From the NCBI GenBank assembly GCA_017619985.1, contig JAFZRG010000080.1, positions 1 to 13,410 of the forward strand: 13,410 bases of DNA. The letters are read 5' to 3'. The notes beneath the pieces were generated by a model, which saw only the letters and a list, made by a program, of their open reading frames with translations, made no database searches and was not told the origin of the DNA. Below, in pieces: positions 7,100-13,410 of the stretch (position 1 is its first letter; each line of letters begins with the position of its first letter). The DNA is from Bacillota bacterium. GTDB lineage: Bacteria > Bacillota > Clostridia > Peptostreptococcales > Anaerovoracaceae. The position numbers and the translations under genes were made by a program.

Positions 7100-7115
7100 C
7101 AAACGAGGTGACCCC

Positions 7116-7676
7116 ATGAAAGATTTCTATGAAATGCAGATCGCAGGCCTCACGAGAAGGCTCCCCATCTGCAAGCTCACGCAGGACCTGTGCATCGCGG
7201 GCTTCGTCATTTTCGGCGATCCGGAGCTGACGGTTGCCGCGGCAGGCGAACTGGTCAAACAGATGCCGGAGCACGACTACATGATCACGGCGGAAGCGAA
7301 GGGCATCCCCCTCATCCATGAGATGGCGCGCCAGGCAGGAGAAAAGAAATACATCCTGGCCAGAAAAGCGGAGAAGGTCTACATGAGAGACGTGTTCCAC
7401 GTGACCGTCAACTCCATCACGACCCGTTTCCAGCAGACGCTGTACCTGGACGGCGCGGACGCTGCGCTCATGAAGGGGAAGAAGATCCTTGTCGTGGATG
7501 ACGTCATCTCCACCGGCGAATCGCTGCGCGCGATCGAAGCGCTGGTCGAAGCTGCGGGCGGAACGGTCTGCGGCCGCATGACCATCCTGGCCGAGGGCGA
7601 TGCCGCCGACAGGGACGACATCATCTATCTCGAGAAGCTGCCGATGTTCGACAGCGAAGGAGAGCCCCTTGGATAA
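7116..7676 (+). CDS. Purine-type phosphoribosyltransferase (Apt/Xpt-like)
   Basis: A 186-residue type I phosphoribosyltransferase; such enzymes join a base to the ribose-5-phosphate of PRPP, giving a nucleotide. The PRPP-binding loop is clear: ILVVDDVISTGES at residues 124-136, with the two adjacent acidic residues D128-D129 and the TGES phosphate loop (usually TGGT). Upstream are AEAKGIPL (the PPi-binding loop region) and LARKAEKVYM followed by VNSITTRFQQ, which place it near adenine and xanthine phosphoribosyltransferases of the COG0503 group; the base cannot be decided from this. It starts at ATG after GAGGTGA with about 4 bases of spacing. Its last 8 bases overlap the start of the kinase-like/MobA fusion, so the two are probably translated in a coupled manner. 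Confidence 0.85.
   Translation: MKDFYEMQIAGLTRRLPICKLTQDLCIAGFVIFGDPELTVAAAGELVKQMPEHDYMITAEAKGIPLIHEMARQAGEKKYILARKAEKVYMRDVFHVTVNSITTRFQQTLYLDGADAALMKGKKILVVDDVISTGESLRAIEALVEAAGGTVCGRMTILAEGDAADRDDIIYLEKLPMFDSEGEPLG
7657..7662 (+). promoter_or_regulatory. Ribosome binding site deciding a TTG start at 7669
   Basis: AAGGAG lies 6 bases before TTG 7669. The frame is also open upstream to an ATG at 7600, but that start has no such site and would overlap the phosphoribosyltransferase by 77 bases with residues that look out of frame with any family. TTG 7669 is therefore preferred. Confidence 0.7.
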
Positions 7677-8856
7677 GGCAAAGGGAAGCTCCGGAAACAC
7701 GGTGACGCGCCGCGGGGACCGGATCATCAAGACCTTTGCGTCCCGCATGGGGTTCGTCCGCGAACAGGGCATCTATGAAAAACTGAAAGGGACCGGTCTC
7801 GTGCCGACGATGCTGCTGGCACAGGACGGGGTCATCGAAACGCAGTACGAAGAGGGCCAGAACTTTTACGAGGTCTTCCAGGCTGCCGGCACCGATCCGG
7901 CGAAGCAGGCTGCGTGTTTTGAGATGTTCTTTTCCTGGTATAAGAGATACCGCGAAGCGGCGAATATCTCCATCGGCACCACGAATTTCAGGGATTTCAT
8001 CGTGCAGAACGGCGAACTGCTCTGCGTGGATCTGGAGCACTGCTGTCCCGGCTTTGCGGAGGAGGACGTCGCGCGGCTCGCCTGCGAACTCGCCATGTAT
8101 CCGAAGGGATATACGGCTGCCGGGCTCGAAAGCGCGAAGCTTTTCGTCTGCGTCGGCGCCAGTTTTCTGAACTGGCAGCCGGAGGTGCTGGCGAAAGCCG
8201 TGCCTGCGGCCGCGAAGGAGATCGAAGATCAATACGGACTGAAGAACCATCCCGGCATGGCGCTGTATCTGGCGTCGTATTTCACGACGGCAGGCGTCGT
8301 CCTGGCCGGGGGGAAGTCCTCCCGCATGCATCAGGACAAAAGCAGGCTGGAAGTGGACGGCCGCACGATGCTCGAGGCATCGGCAGCCCTGATCGCGGCC
8401 ATGCCGCAGCGCATGATCTCCGTCTCAAAAGACGGAGAAGCGGAACTCCCCGGTTTCGAGACGATATGCGACGAACACGAGGATGTGGGACCCCTGGCAG
8501 GGATCACCCGCTGCCTGCGCGAGAGCCGCGAACCCTGGACGCTGTTCCTGACCTGCGATATGCCTCTGCTGACGGACAAACTGCTGCGCCTGTTCCTGAG
8601 CTATCCGAAGGACGAGGCGGACGCCGTCATGTTCACATCGGAAGGCCGCCTGCAGACGTTCCCGCTGCTGCTGCGCACGGAAAACGCCGCGCGCTCTCTG
8701 CAGGAAGCGCTGGAAAAAGGCGAAAAAAAGGTGCAGGATGCCATCGGAAAGCGCCTGAAAGTCAAAACGATACGGGCGGAGGATTTCAAGGGCTTTGCAC
8801 CGCGCATGCTTTGGAATATCAACACTCCGGAGGATTATAAGGAGATCACGGAATAA
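7669..8856 (+). CDS. Kinase-like domain fused to MobA-like nucleotidyltransferase
   Basis: A 395-residue two-domain protein starting at TTG. The C-terminal half (about 207-395) is a MobA-like nucleotidyltransferase, a family that in molybdenum cofactor synthesis transfers GMP to molybdopterin: VLAGGKSSRMHQDK (211-224; usually RMG.DK, so Gly is His here), DVGPLAGI, FLTCDMPLL with the metal-binding Asp, and NINTPEDY near the end. The N-terminal half (about 1-200) resembles the aminoglycoside/choline kinase fold: DRIIKTFA with candidate K21, then ETQYEEGQNFYEVF as hinge, then LLCVDLE (D121) as the metal-binding segment. The usual HGD....N catalytic loop is not seen; the matching stretch reads IGTTNFRDFIV. 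The domain may therefore be a pseudokinase, or a kinase group I do not recognise. No other molybdenum cofactor gene is in the window, so a different nucleotidyl acceptor is possible. It overlaps the upstream gene by 8 bases and butyrate kinase by 1. Confidence 0.8.
   Translation: MDKAKGSSGNTVTRRGDRIIKTFASRMGFVREQGIYEKLKGTGLVPTMLLAQDGVIETQYEEGQNFYEVFQAAGTDPAKQAACFEMFFSWYKRYREAANISIGTTNFRDFIVQNGELLCVDLEHCCPGFAEEDVARLACELAMYPKGYTAAGLESAKLFVCVGASFLNWQPEVLAKAVPAAAKEIEDQYGLKNHPGMALYLASYFTTAGVVLAGGKSSRMHQDKSRLEVDGRTMLEASAALIAAMPQRMISVSKDGEAELPGFETICDEHEDVGPLAGITRCLRESREPWTLFLTCDMPLLTDKLLRLFLSYPKDEADAVMFTSEGRLQTFPLLLRTENAARSLQEALEKGEKKVQDAIGKRLKVKTIRAEDFKGFAPRMLWNINTPEDYKEITE
8417..8438 (+). repeat. 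Nine-base inverted repeat inside the MobA-like domain
   Basis: TCTCCGTCT (8417-8425) and AGACGGAGA (8430-8438) are exact reverse complements with loop CAAA. There is no T-run after it. It would fold in the mRNA, but nothing in the context points to a role. Confidence 0.6.
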
Positions 8857-9920
8857 TGGAGAAGATCCTCGTTATCAATCCGGGAAGCACCTCGACGAAG
8901 ATCGCCGTCTACGACGGGGAGCAGCAGGTCTTCCTGGAGAACATCAGCCACCCGACGGAAGAGATCGAAGCCTATCCGACGACGTACGACCAGCTGCAGT
9001 ACCGCATCGACGCGATCGCGGGAACGCTGCAGAAGGCCGGCATACCGGCGGATTCGTTCGACTGCGTCATGGGAAGGGGCGGCGGCATCGCGCATCTCGC
9101 GACCGGAGGCTACGAAGTGAATCAGGCGCTGCTGGATTCCGCGAAGGATCATCCGCTGTTCGATCACGTCTCGAACATCGGGGCTGCGCTGGCGTATCAT
9201 TTCGCGCAGGACGCAGGCTGCAAGGCCTACATCTACGACGCGGTCAGCGCTGAGACCATGGTCCCCGAGGCGAAGATCCTCGGCATGGATCACATGGAGC
9301 GCACGAGCCTCTGCCACGTCCTGAACGCCCGCGCCATGGGTATCAAGTACGCGAAGGGACTGGGAAGAAAGTACGAGGACATGAACCTGATCGTCGCGCA
9401 CATGGGCGGCGGCATCACGGTATCGGCGCACTGTCACGGGCGCATCATCGACAACGTCCGCGATGACGAAGGCCCCATGTCTCCGACGCGCAGCGGCGCG
9501 GTCAGCGTGCAGAAGGTCGTGGATCTGTGCTTCAGCGGCAAGTATACGTACGAAGAGATGACGAAAAAGACCCGCGGTGACGCAGGCCTCGTGAACCTTC
9601 TCGGCACGCACAACGCCCGCGAAGTGGAGAAGCGCATCGAGGAAGGCGATGAATATGCCAGACTCGTCTACGACGCCATGGGGTATCAGGTGGCCAAATA
9701 CGCGGCTATGATGGCAGGCTGCTTTACCGAGCCTATCGATGCGGTCATCCTGACCGGCGGCATCGCGCATTCGAAGATGCTCACCGGGGTCATCTGCAAG
9801 CATCTCGAGCACACGTTCGAGGTCGAGATCATGCCCGGCGAGAACGAGATGGAGGCGCTGGCCTTCAGCGGTCTGCGCATCCTGCGGGGCGAAGAGCAGG
9901 CCAACCCCGCCTATCAGTAA
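8856..9920 (+). CDS. buk: Butyrate kinase
   Basis: A 354-residue ASKHA-fold acyl-phosphate kinase; the family converts butyryl-phosphate and ADP to butyrate and ATP, the last step of the Ptb-Buk butyrate pathway. The length fits butyrate kinase (about 355) rather than acetate kinase (about 400). Motifs are ILVINPGSTSTKIAVY at residues 4-19 (phosphate 1 loop), MGRGGG, VNQALL, LIVAHMGGGITVSAH (adenosine/phosphate 2 region), DDEGPMSPTRSG and VILTGGIAHS. The start overlaps the upstream stop as TAATG, and AAGGAG lies 11 bases before it. Phosphotransbutyrylase, usually the neighbour, is absent here, so the acyl-phosphate donor may come from elsewhere, or this paralogue may use a branched or other acyl-phosphate (inference). 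Confidence 0.92.
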   Translation: MEKILVINPGSTSTKIAVYDGEQQVFLENISHPTEEIEAYPTTYDQLQYRIDAIAGTLQKAGIPADSFDCVMGRGGGIAHLATGGYEVNQALLDSAKDHPLFDHVSNIGAALAYHFAQDAGCKAYIYDAVSAETMVPEAKILGMDHMERTSLCHVLNARAMGIKYAKGLGRKYEDMNLIVAHMGGGITVSAHCHGRIIDNVRDDEGPMSPTRSGAVSVQKVVDLCFSGKYTYEEMTKKTRGDAGLVNLLGTHNAREVEKRIEEGDEYARLVYDAMGYQVAKYAAMMAGCFTEPIDAVILTGGIAHSKMLTGVICKHLEHTFEVEIMPGENEMEALAFSGLRILRGEEQANPAYQ

Positions 9921-9935
9921 GAAAGGACCCGCTCC

Positions 9936-11207
9936 ATGCAGAAATACGACTGTACCTACGATGCTTACGTAAAGATCCTGAACGCGGAACTGGTGCCGGC
10001 CATGGGCTGCACCGATCCCATCGTCATCGCCTACTGCGCCGCGAAGGCGAAGGAGGCGCTCGGCTGCATGCCGGAAAAACTGGATCTGTACGTGAGCGGC
10101 AATCTCGTGAAGAATGCCAAGTGCGTGGTCGTGCCGGGAACGGGCGGCCTGATCGGGATGAGAGCCGCTGCGGCGGCAGGTCTCGTCGGTGGTGACCCGT
10201 CCGTCGCGCTGGAAGTCCTGTCGTCCCTGACGCCCGCCATGTGCCCCGCCATCCTGGAATATATGGAGACGGCGGAGATCAATATCCTGCCTACGGACGG
10301 GAAGGAATCCCTGGAGGTCATCGCGGTAGTGTGGGGCGGCGGCCACCGCGCGAAGTGCCGCATCGCCCGCAGCTATTCCAACGTCGTGCTGCTCGAAAAG
10401 GACGGACAGGTCCTGGAAGAGGCGGAACTGTCCGACAGCCCCGGAGGCGGGCTCGACAAGAGCGTGCTCCGCGTCGCGGACATCGTGGAATTCGCCCGCA
10501 TCGCCGATCTTTCATCCGTGGAAGAAGTGCTGAAGCGGCAGGTGGAATACAACATGGCTGCGGCGAAAGCCGGTTGCGAAGGCGACTGGGGCGGCTGCGT
10601 GGGCAAGACCATCCTGAAGAGCCGTCCGGACAGCGTCCGCACGAAAGCGGTCGCGGCTGCGGCGGCAGGCATCGACGCCCGCATGGGCGGGTGCACGGTC
10701 CCCATCATCATCATCGCGGGGTCGGGCGACCAGGGCCTGACCGCGAGCATCCCCGTCATCACCTACGCGAAAGAGCTGGGCAAGAGTGAAGAAGACATGC
10801 TGCGTGCGCTGATCGTCGCAGATCTCGTGGGCATCGAAGAACGCTTCTACACAGGCACGATGAGCGCCTACTGCGGCTGCCTGTGCGCGGCTTCCGGCGC
10901 GGGTGCGGGCATCGCGTTCCTGGAAGGCATGAGCACGGAAGAGATCTGCCGCGTCGTCATCAACGGCCTGGGCATGCTGCCCGGCATGATCTGCGACGGC
11001 GCGAAACCCGCCTGTGCGGGCAAAGCGGCCATGGGCATCGAGTCCATGCTGCTGGCTGTCGACCTCGTGCGCGAAGGCGCGGGTTTCCACGGCGGGGACG
11101 GCATCCTGTTCCCCGACGCGGACGAGACGATACGCGCGGTCGGACGGGTCGCGGGCGAAGGCATGCGCCAGACGGATCTCGTCATTCAGGATATCATGCT
11201 GCAGTAG
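9936..11207 (+). CDS. cyuA: L-cysteine desulfidase (CyuA/UPF0597 family)
   Basis: A 423-residue protein of the CyuA/YhaM family, related to the alpha subunit of iron-sulfur serine dehydratases. The family breaks L-cysteine down to pyruvate, ammonia and sulfide using an oxygen-sensitive [4Fe-4S] cluster. Candidate cluster ligands are in the expected places: C25 in AMGCTDP, the group C313/C315/C317 in YCGCLCAASGAGAG, and C353 with C360 in MICDGAKPACAGK. Other family blocks are VPGTGGLIGM, WGGGHR, EGDWGGCVGKTI and a Gly/Ala-rich GSGDQGLTASIPV. It begins 15 bases after butyrate kinase with a modest AAGGA site, so it is in the same transcript. Neither a cysteine transporter (CyuP) nor a regulator (CyuR) is adjacent. 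L-serine deamination is an alternative reaction. Confidence 0.88.
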   Translation: MQKYDCTYDAYVKILNAELVPAMGCTDPIVIAYCAAKAKEALGCMPEKLDLYVSGNLVKNAKCVVVPGTGGLIGMRAAAAAGLVGGDPSVALEVLSSLTPAMCPAILEYMETAEINILPTDGKESLEVIAVVWGGGHRAKCRIARSYSNVVLLEKDGQVLEEAELSDSPGGGLDKSVLRVADIVEFARIADLSSVEEVLKRQVEYNMAAAKAGCEGDWGGCVGKTILKSRPDSVRTKAVAAAAAGIDARMGGCTVPIIIIAGSGDQGLTASIPVITYAKELGKSEEDMLRALIVADLVGIEERFYTGTMSAYCGCLCAASGAGAGIAFLEGMSTEEICRVVINGLGMLPGMICDGAKPACAGKAAMGIESMLLAVDLVREGAGFHGGDGILFPDADETIRAVGRVAGEGMRQTDLVIQDIMLQ

Positions 11208-11240
11208 CAGCCGGAGACAGAGCGGCAAAAGGAGGACGTT

Positions 11241-11768
11241 ATGGAAAACGAGAGCATCAAGACATTGCTGACCAGAAGAAGCGTCAGAAAGTTCAAGCCG
11301 GATCACATCACGGACGAAGAGATGGAGACGATCCTCGAGGCGGGAAAATACGCGCCGACGGGAAAGGGAACGCAGTGCACGAAATTCGTCGTGATCCGCA
11401 ACAAAGCCGTACGGGACAAGCTGTCCGAGATGAACGCCGAGATCCTCGGGGTCAAATCCGATCCGTTCTACGGCGCGCCGGACGTGATCGCCGTATTCGC
11501 GAACAGCGCGGCGACGCTCACGTGGGTCGAGGACGGATCCCTCGCCATGGGCAATCTGATGAACGCGGCGCATGCGCTTGGCGTAGCTTCCTGCTGGATC
11601 CACAGAGCCCGCCAGACCTTCGACAGCCCGGAAGGCAGAGCCATGGCGACGGCCTGGGGACTGCCCGAGAGCTACGAAGGCATCGGTTACTGCATCCTGG
11701 GTTACGCGGACGGGGACGAGCCTCTTCCGAAACCCAGAAAAGAGGATTTCGTCGTGTATGTTGACTGA
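11241..11768 (+). CDS. Nitroreductase family protein (FMN-dependent)
   Basis: A 175-residue protein of the NfsA/FrdA-type nitroreductase superfamily; these are FMN enzymes that pass electrons from NAD(P)H to nitro compounds, quinones, flavins or other acceptors. Seen are the N-terminal RRSVRKF (residues 12-18, FMN phosphate contact), the AGKYAPTGKGTQ segment (FMN isoalloxazine side), the central AMGNLMNAAHALGVASCWIH helix and the GYCILGYAD strand near the C terminus. The length is at the short end for the family. AAAAGGAGG lies 9-10 bases before the ATG. It is the last gene of the run and is followed by a strong terminator after 28 bases. The substrate cannot be told; a redox partner role for the anaerobic metabolism of the operon is only a guess. 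Confidence 0.88.
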   Translation: MENESIKTLLTRRSVRKFKPDHITDEEMETILEAGKYAPTGKGTQCTKFVVIRNKAVRDKLSEMNAEILGVKSDPFYGAPDVIAVFANSAATLTWVEDGSLAMGNLMNAAHALGVASCWIHRARQTFDSPEGRAMATAWGLPESYEGIGYCILGYADGDEPLPKPRKEDFVVYVD

Positions 11769-11796
11769 CGTGTGACGCAAATGTTAATTTTCTGTG

Positions 11797-11823
11797 ACAG
11801 GCCCCTGCGGGCCTGTTTTTTTT
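11797..11823 (+). terminator. Intrinsic terminator after the nitroreductase gene
   Basis: An 8-base perfect stem ACAGGCCC / GGGCCTGT with a 4-base loop (CTGC) is followed by a run of eight T residues (including the last stem base). It closes the transcript of the preceding genes; its T-run ends just 25 bases before the next start codon. Confidence 0.92.
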
Positions 11824-11832
11824 GTGCGGGTA

Positions 11833-11841
11833 TGGTACAAT
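11833..11841 (+). promoter_or_regulatory. Candidate extended -10 promoter directly before the GH25 gene
   Basis: TGGTACAAT is an extended -10 element (TGn plus TACAAT, one mismatch). The expected transcription start, seven bases after the hexamer, is base 11848, the A of the start codon. No -35 match is found at 15-18 bases; that region lies in the terminator's T-run. The arrangement predicts a leaderless mRNA. Confidence 0.45.
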
Positions 11842-11847
11842 TACGCC

Positions 11848-12834
11848 ATGAAGAAGATTATCGTATTATTGATCTGCATAGCGCTCGCCTTTTCGGCGGC
11901 CGGCTGCGCAAACAGCCAGAACAACGGAAGTCAGGACGTTCCGGCAGCCCCGGACGATCCCGAGGAGGAGACCGTGTCTTTCACCATAGGACAGATCCAG
12001 GAATTCGGACGCAATGATGCGTCTGCCTGGGAATTGCTGCAGGACCTGCTGCCCAACCTGATCGTCTACCGGGGGGCGGGAGGCATTTTCCAGTACGCGG
12101 CGATAGACCGCAGCCTTCCTCAGTCCGATTACGACTGGACCAACCTGGTGGAAGTGAACGAATCGCCCCGTGAGGTGGAATACGTCGTGGACGGCGAGAC
12201 CGTGTCCATCAGAGGCATCGACGTGTCGACCTACCAGGGCGAGATCGAATGGGACAAGGTGGCAGCTTCCGGGGTCAAATTCGTCTTTATCCGGCTGGGC
12301 TACCGCGGCTATGAGAGCGGCCTGCTCGTAAAAGACGACCGCTTCGAGGAGAACATACGCGGCGCGCTGAACAACGGCATCGCTGTGGGCGTCTATTTCG
12401 TGACCCAGGCCGTGAACGTGGAAGAAGCCGTGGAAGAGGCGCAGTTCGTCATGGACAACATCCGTCCGTACAACGTGACCTGGCCCATCGTTCTCGACAT
12501 CGAAGACGCGGCCAGCACGACGGCGAGGACGGCCGACCTGACGCAGCAGCAGCGGACGGATCACGCGATCGCGTTCTGCGAGACGATCAAAGAGGGCGGG
12601 TATACGCCCATGCTCTACTGCAACATCCGCTGGTTCATCGAAAAGTTGGACATCACGCGGATCGCGGACTACGAGAAGTGGTTCGCCCAGTATTTCCGCA
12701 AACCGTTCTTCCCGTACACCTTCCAGGTGTGGCAGTACAGCAGCAGCGGAAGTATAGACGGCATCAAGGGGAACGTCGATTACAACATCAGTTTCGTCGA
12801 TTACGGCAACCGCACGGAAGAGTCCGACGAGTAA
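11848..12834 (+). CDS. Lipoprotein with GH25 (lysozyme-type muramidase) domain
   Basis: A 328-residue predicted exported lipoprotein. It has a signal peptide MKKIIVLLICIALAFSAAGC with lipidated C20 (lipobox -3 is Ala rather than Leu), a Pro/Glu/Asp-rich linker to about 45, and about 75 residues of unassigned sequence. A GH25 domain runs from about 121 to 320. GH25 enzymes cut the MurNAc-GlcNAc bond of peptidoglycan. Active-site residues are recognisable: D125 in RGIDVSTYQG, and D217/E219 in WPIVLDIED; FIRLGYRGYESG and VGVYFVTQA are also family blocks. It probably acts at the outer face of the membrane in wall turnover. ATG 11848 is chosen because it gives a proper signal peptide. An in-frame ATG at 11794 would put the terminator inside the gene and spoil the signal. 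No Shine-Dalgarno site is visible. Confidence 0.88.
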   Translation: MKKIIVLLICIALAFSAAGCANSQNNGSQDVPAAPDDPEEETVSFTIGQIQEFGRNDASAWELLQDLLPNLIVYRGAGGIFQYAAIDRSLPQSDYDWTNLVEVNESPREVEYVVDGETVSIRGIDVSTYQGEIEWDKVAASGVKFVFIRLGYRGYESGLLVKDDRFEENIRGALNNGIAVGVYFVTQAVNVEEAVEEAQFVMDNIRPYNVTWPIVLDIEDAASTTARTADLTQQQRTDHAIAFCETIKEGGYTPMLYCNIRWFIEKLDITRIADYEKWFAQYFRKPFFPYTFQVWQYSSSGSIDGIKGNVDYNISFVDYGNRTEESDE

Positions 12835-12873
12835 GCCGCAGTTATATTTCAAAAGGAACAGAAAGGATTGGAA

Positions 12874-13410
12874 ATGGAGTACAAAAGACTTTACAAGTCC
12901 TCTACGGACAAAGCCATCTTCGGCGTATGCGGGGGCATCGCCGAATACCTGGGGATCGATTCCCTGATCATCCGTCTCGTGCTGGTGCTCTTTACGCTGG
13001 CGTTCGGCGCGGGACTTCTCTTCTACATCATCGCGGCGCTGCTCATGCCCAAGCGGCCCGAAGACGGCGGGATGCCCGTCCAGCCGGAGCGGCCGGGTTC
13101 GTACAACGCGGGCGGAGCCACCTACGTCAACCGCGCGTCCTATGCGCAGCCCATGCCGCAGGAAGTGACCCGCAGCACGGTGCCGCAGGAGGTGCCTGCC
13201 GAACCGGCCGATCCCATGCCGCAGGAAGTGCCTGCCGAACCGGCCGATCCTGTCGATCCCGTGAGCGCAGCCTGGGCGAAGGAACGCGAAACGCAGGAGA
13301 CCCGCGGCGCAGCTGCAGGGGCACCGAAGGAAGAACCTGCTCCGAAGGCAGAGGCGCCGAAAGCGGAACCCAAGCCCGAACAGCCGCAGGCGAAACGGTC
13401 CTACGAGACC
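12874..13410 (+). CDS. PspC domain-containing membrane protein (3' end outside window)
   Basis: The visible 179 residues begin with a PspC domain: RLYKSSTDKAIFGVCGG (5-21), IAEYLGIDS and IIRLVLVL, running into a membrane segment or hairpin at about 32-59 that ends ALLMPKRPE. In phage-shock systems PspC senses or relays envelope stress; in Bacillota such short PspC proteins are frequent but mostly uncharacterised. After the membrane part comes a long low-complexity tail rich in Pro, Glu, Ala and Lys, including two exact 12-residue repeats in tandem. By the usual PspC orientation the tail could be on either side of the membrane. AAGGA lies 6 bases before the ATG. It starts 39 bases after the GH25 gene with no terminator between, so they may be co-transcribed and both concern the envelope. 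Confidence 0.88.
   Translation, partial: MEYKRLYKSSTDKAIFGVCGGIAEYLGIDSLIIRLVLVLFTLAFGAGLLFYIIAALLMPKRPEDGGMPVQPERPGSYNAGGATYVNRASYAQPMPQEVTRSTVPQEVPAEPADPMPQEVPAEPADPVDPVSAAWAKERETQETRGAAAGAPKEEPAPKAEAPKAEPKPEQPQAKRSYET
13183..13254 (+). repeat. Tandem repeat, two 36-base units in the PspC tail
   Basis: Units 13183-13218 and 13219-13254 differ at only a few bases and encode PQEVPAEPADPM then PQEVPAEPADPV. A further partial copy of the opening, ATGCCGCAGGAAGTG, stands upstream at 13153. The unit is a multiple of three, so copy-number change would keep the frame. Confidence 0.85.

Noticed and set aside
7600..7668. Upstream in-frame ATG for the kinase/MobA fusion
   Set aside because: It has no ribosome binding site and would overlap the phosphoribosyltransferase by 77 bases; TTG 7669 has AAGGAG at 6 bases.
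6720..7772. A 350-codon minus-strand frame
   Set aside because: It opposes the TSCPD and phosphoribosyltransferase genes and crosses the operon promoter and hairpin; no motif.
8417..8438. Hairpin in the MobA-like domain as a terminator
   Set aside because: No T-run follows and the gene continues with its conserved motifs.
8835..10346. A 503-codon minus-strand frame
   Set aside because: It is antisense to butyrate kinase and cysteine desulfidase, which have clear motifs; its own translation has none.
10512..11780. A 422-codon minus-strand frame
   Set aside because: It is antisense to cysteine desulfidase and nitroreductase, His/Arg/Ala-rich and without family signs.
11794..11847. Upstream in-frame ATG for the GH25 gene
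   Set aside because: It would run through the terminator stem and place 18 extra residues before a well-formed lipoprotein signal peptide.

Overview
The window looks like a chromosomal stretch from a GC-rich anaerobic member of the Bacillota, most likely class Clostridia. The reasons are the gene families present: a YkoD/YkoC-type ECF transporter, a TIGR01906/DUF1461 membrane protein, a TIGR03905 TSCPD protein, butyrate kinase, a CyuA-type iron-sulfur cysteine desulfidase, a GH25 lipoprotein and a PspC protein. Purine-rich ribosome binding sites and AT-rich promoter spacers fit the same picture. This is inference from gene content; no taxonomic marker beyond one tRNA is present.

Layout. (1) Positions 1-1418, plus strand: the 3' end of an ECF-transporter ATPase gene overlapping ecfT. 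(2) Positions 1411-2677, minus strand: two small membrane-protein genes one base apart, convergent with ecfT. (3) Positions 2700-6555, plus strand: a promoter, then a LuxC-like acyl-CoA reductase and, 12 bases later, a large TIR / transmembrane / beta-propeller protein, closed by a bidirectional terminator. (4) Positions 6562-6649, minus strand: tRNA-Ser(GGA) with its own promoter. (5) Positions 6719-11823, plus strand: a tightly packed run of six genes: TSCPD protein, purine-type phosphoribosyltransferase, a kinase-like/MobA-like fusion starting at TTG, butyrate kinase, cysteine desulfidase and nitroreductase, ended by a strong terminator. (6) Positions 11833-13410, plus strand: a GH25 lysozyme-family lipoprotein whose promoter sits directly on its start codon, then a PspC-domain protein with a repetitive Pro/Glu/Ala-rich tail that runs off the window.

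How the genes may work together. The ATPase and EcfT are the energising module of an ECF vitamin or metabolite importer whose substrate subunit lies outside the window. The phosphoribosyltransferase, fusion protein and butyrate kinase are translationally coupled (overlaps of 8 and 1 bases), so a shared role in nucleotide, cofactor or acyl-phosphate metabolism is plausible but not shown. The last two plus-strand genes both concern the cell envelope.

Most worth following up are the TIR protein, which reads as a membrane receptor with a cytoplasmic TIR domain (WxxxE motif kept) and an external propeller, paired with an acyl-CoA reductase; and the kinase-like/MobA fusion, whose kinase half seems to lack the catalytic loop. 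No CRISPR array, insertion sequence, integrase, phage gene or rRNA was seen. No gene-free stretch exceeds 300 bases.
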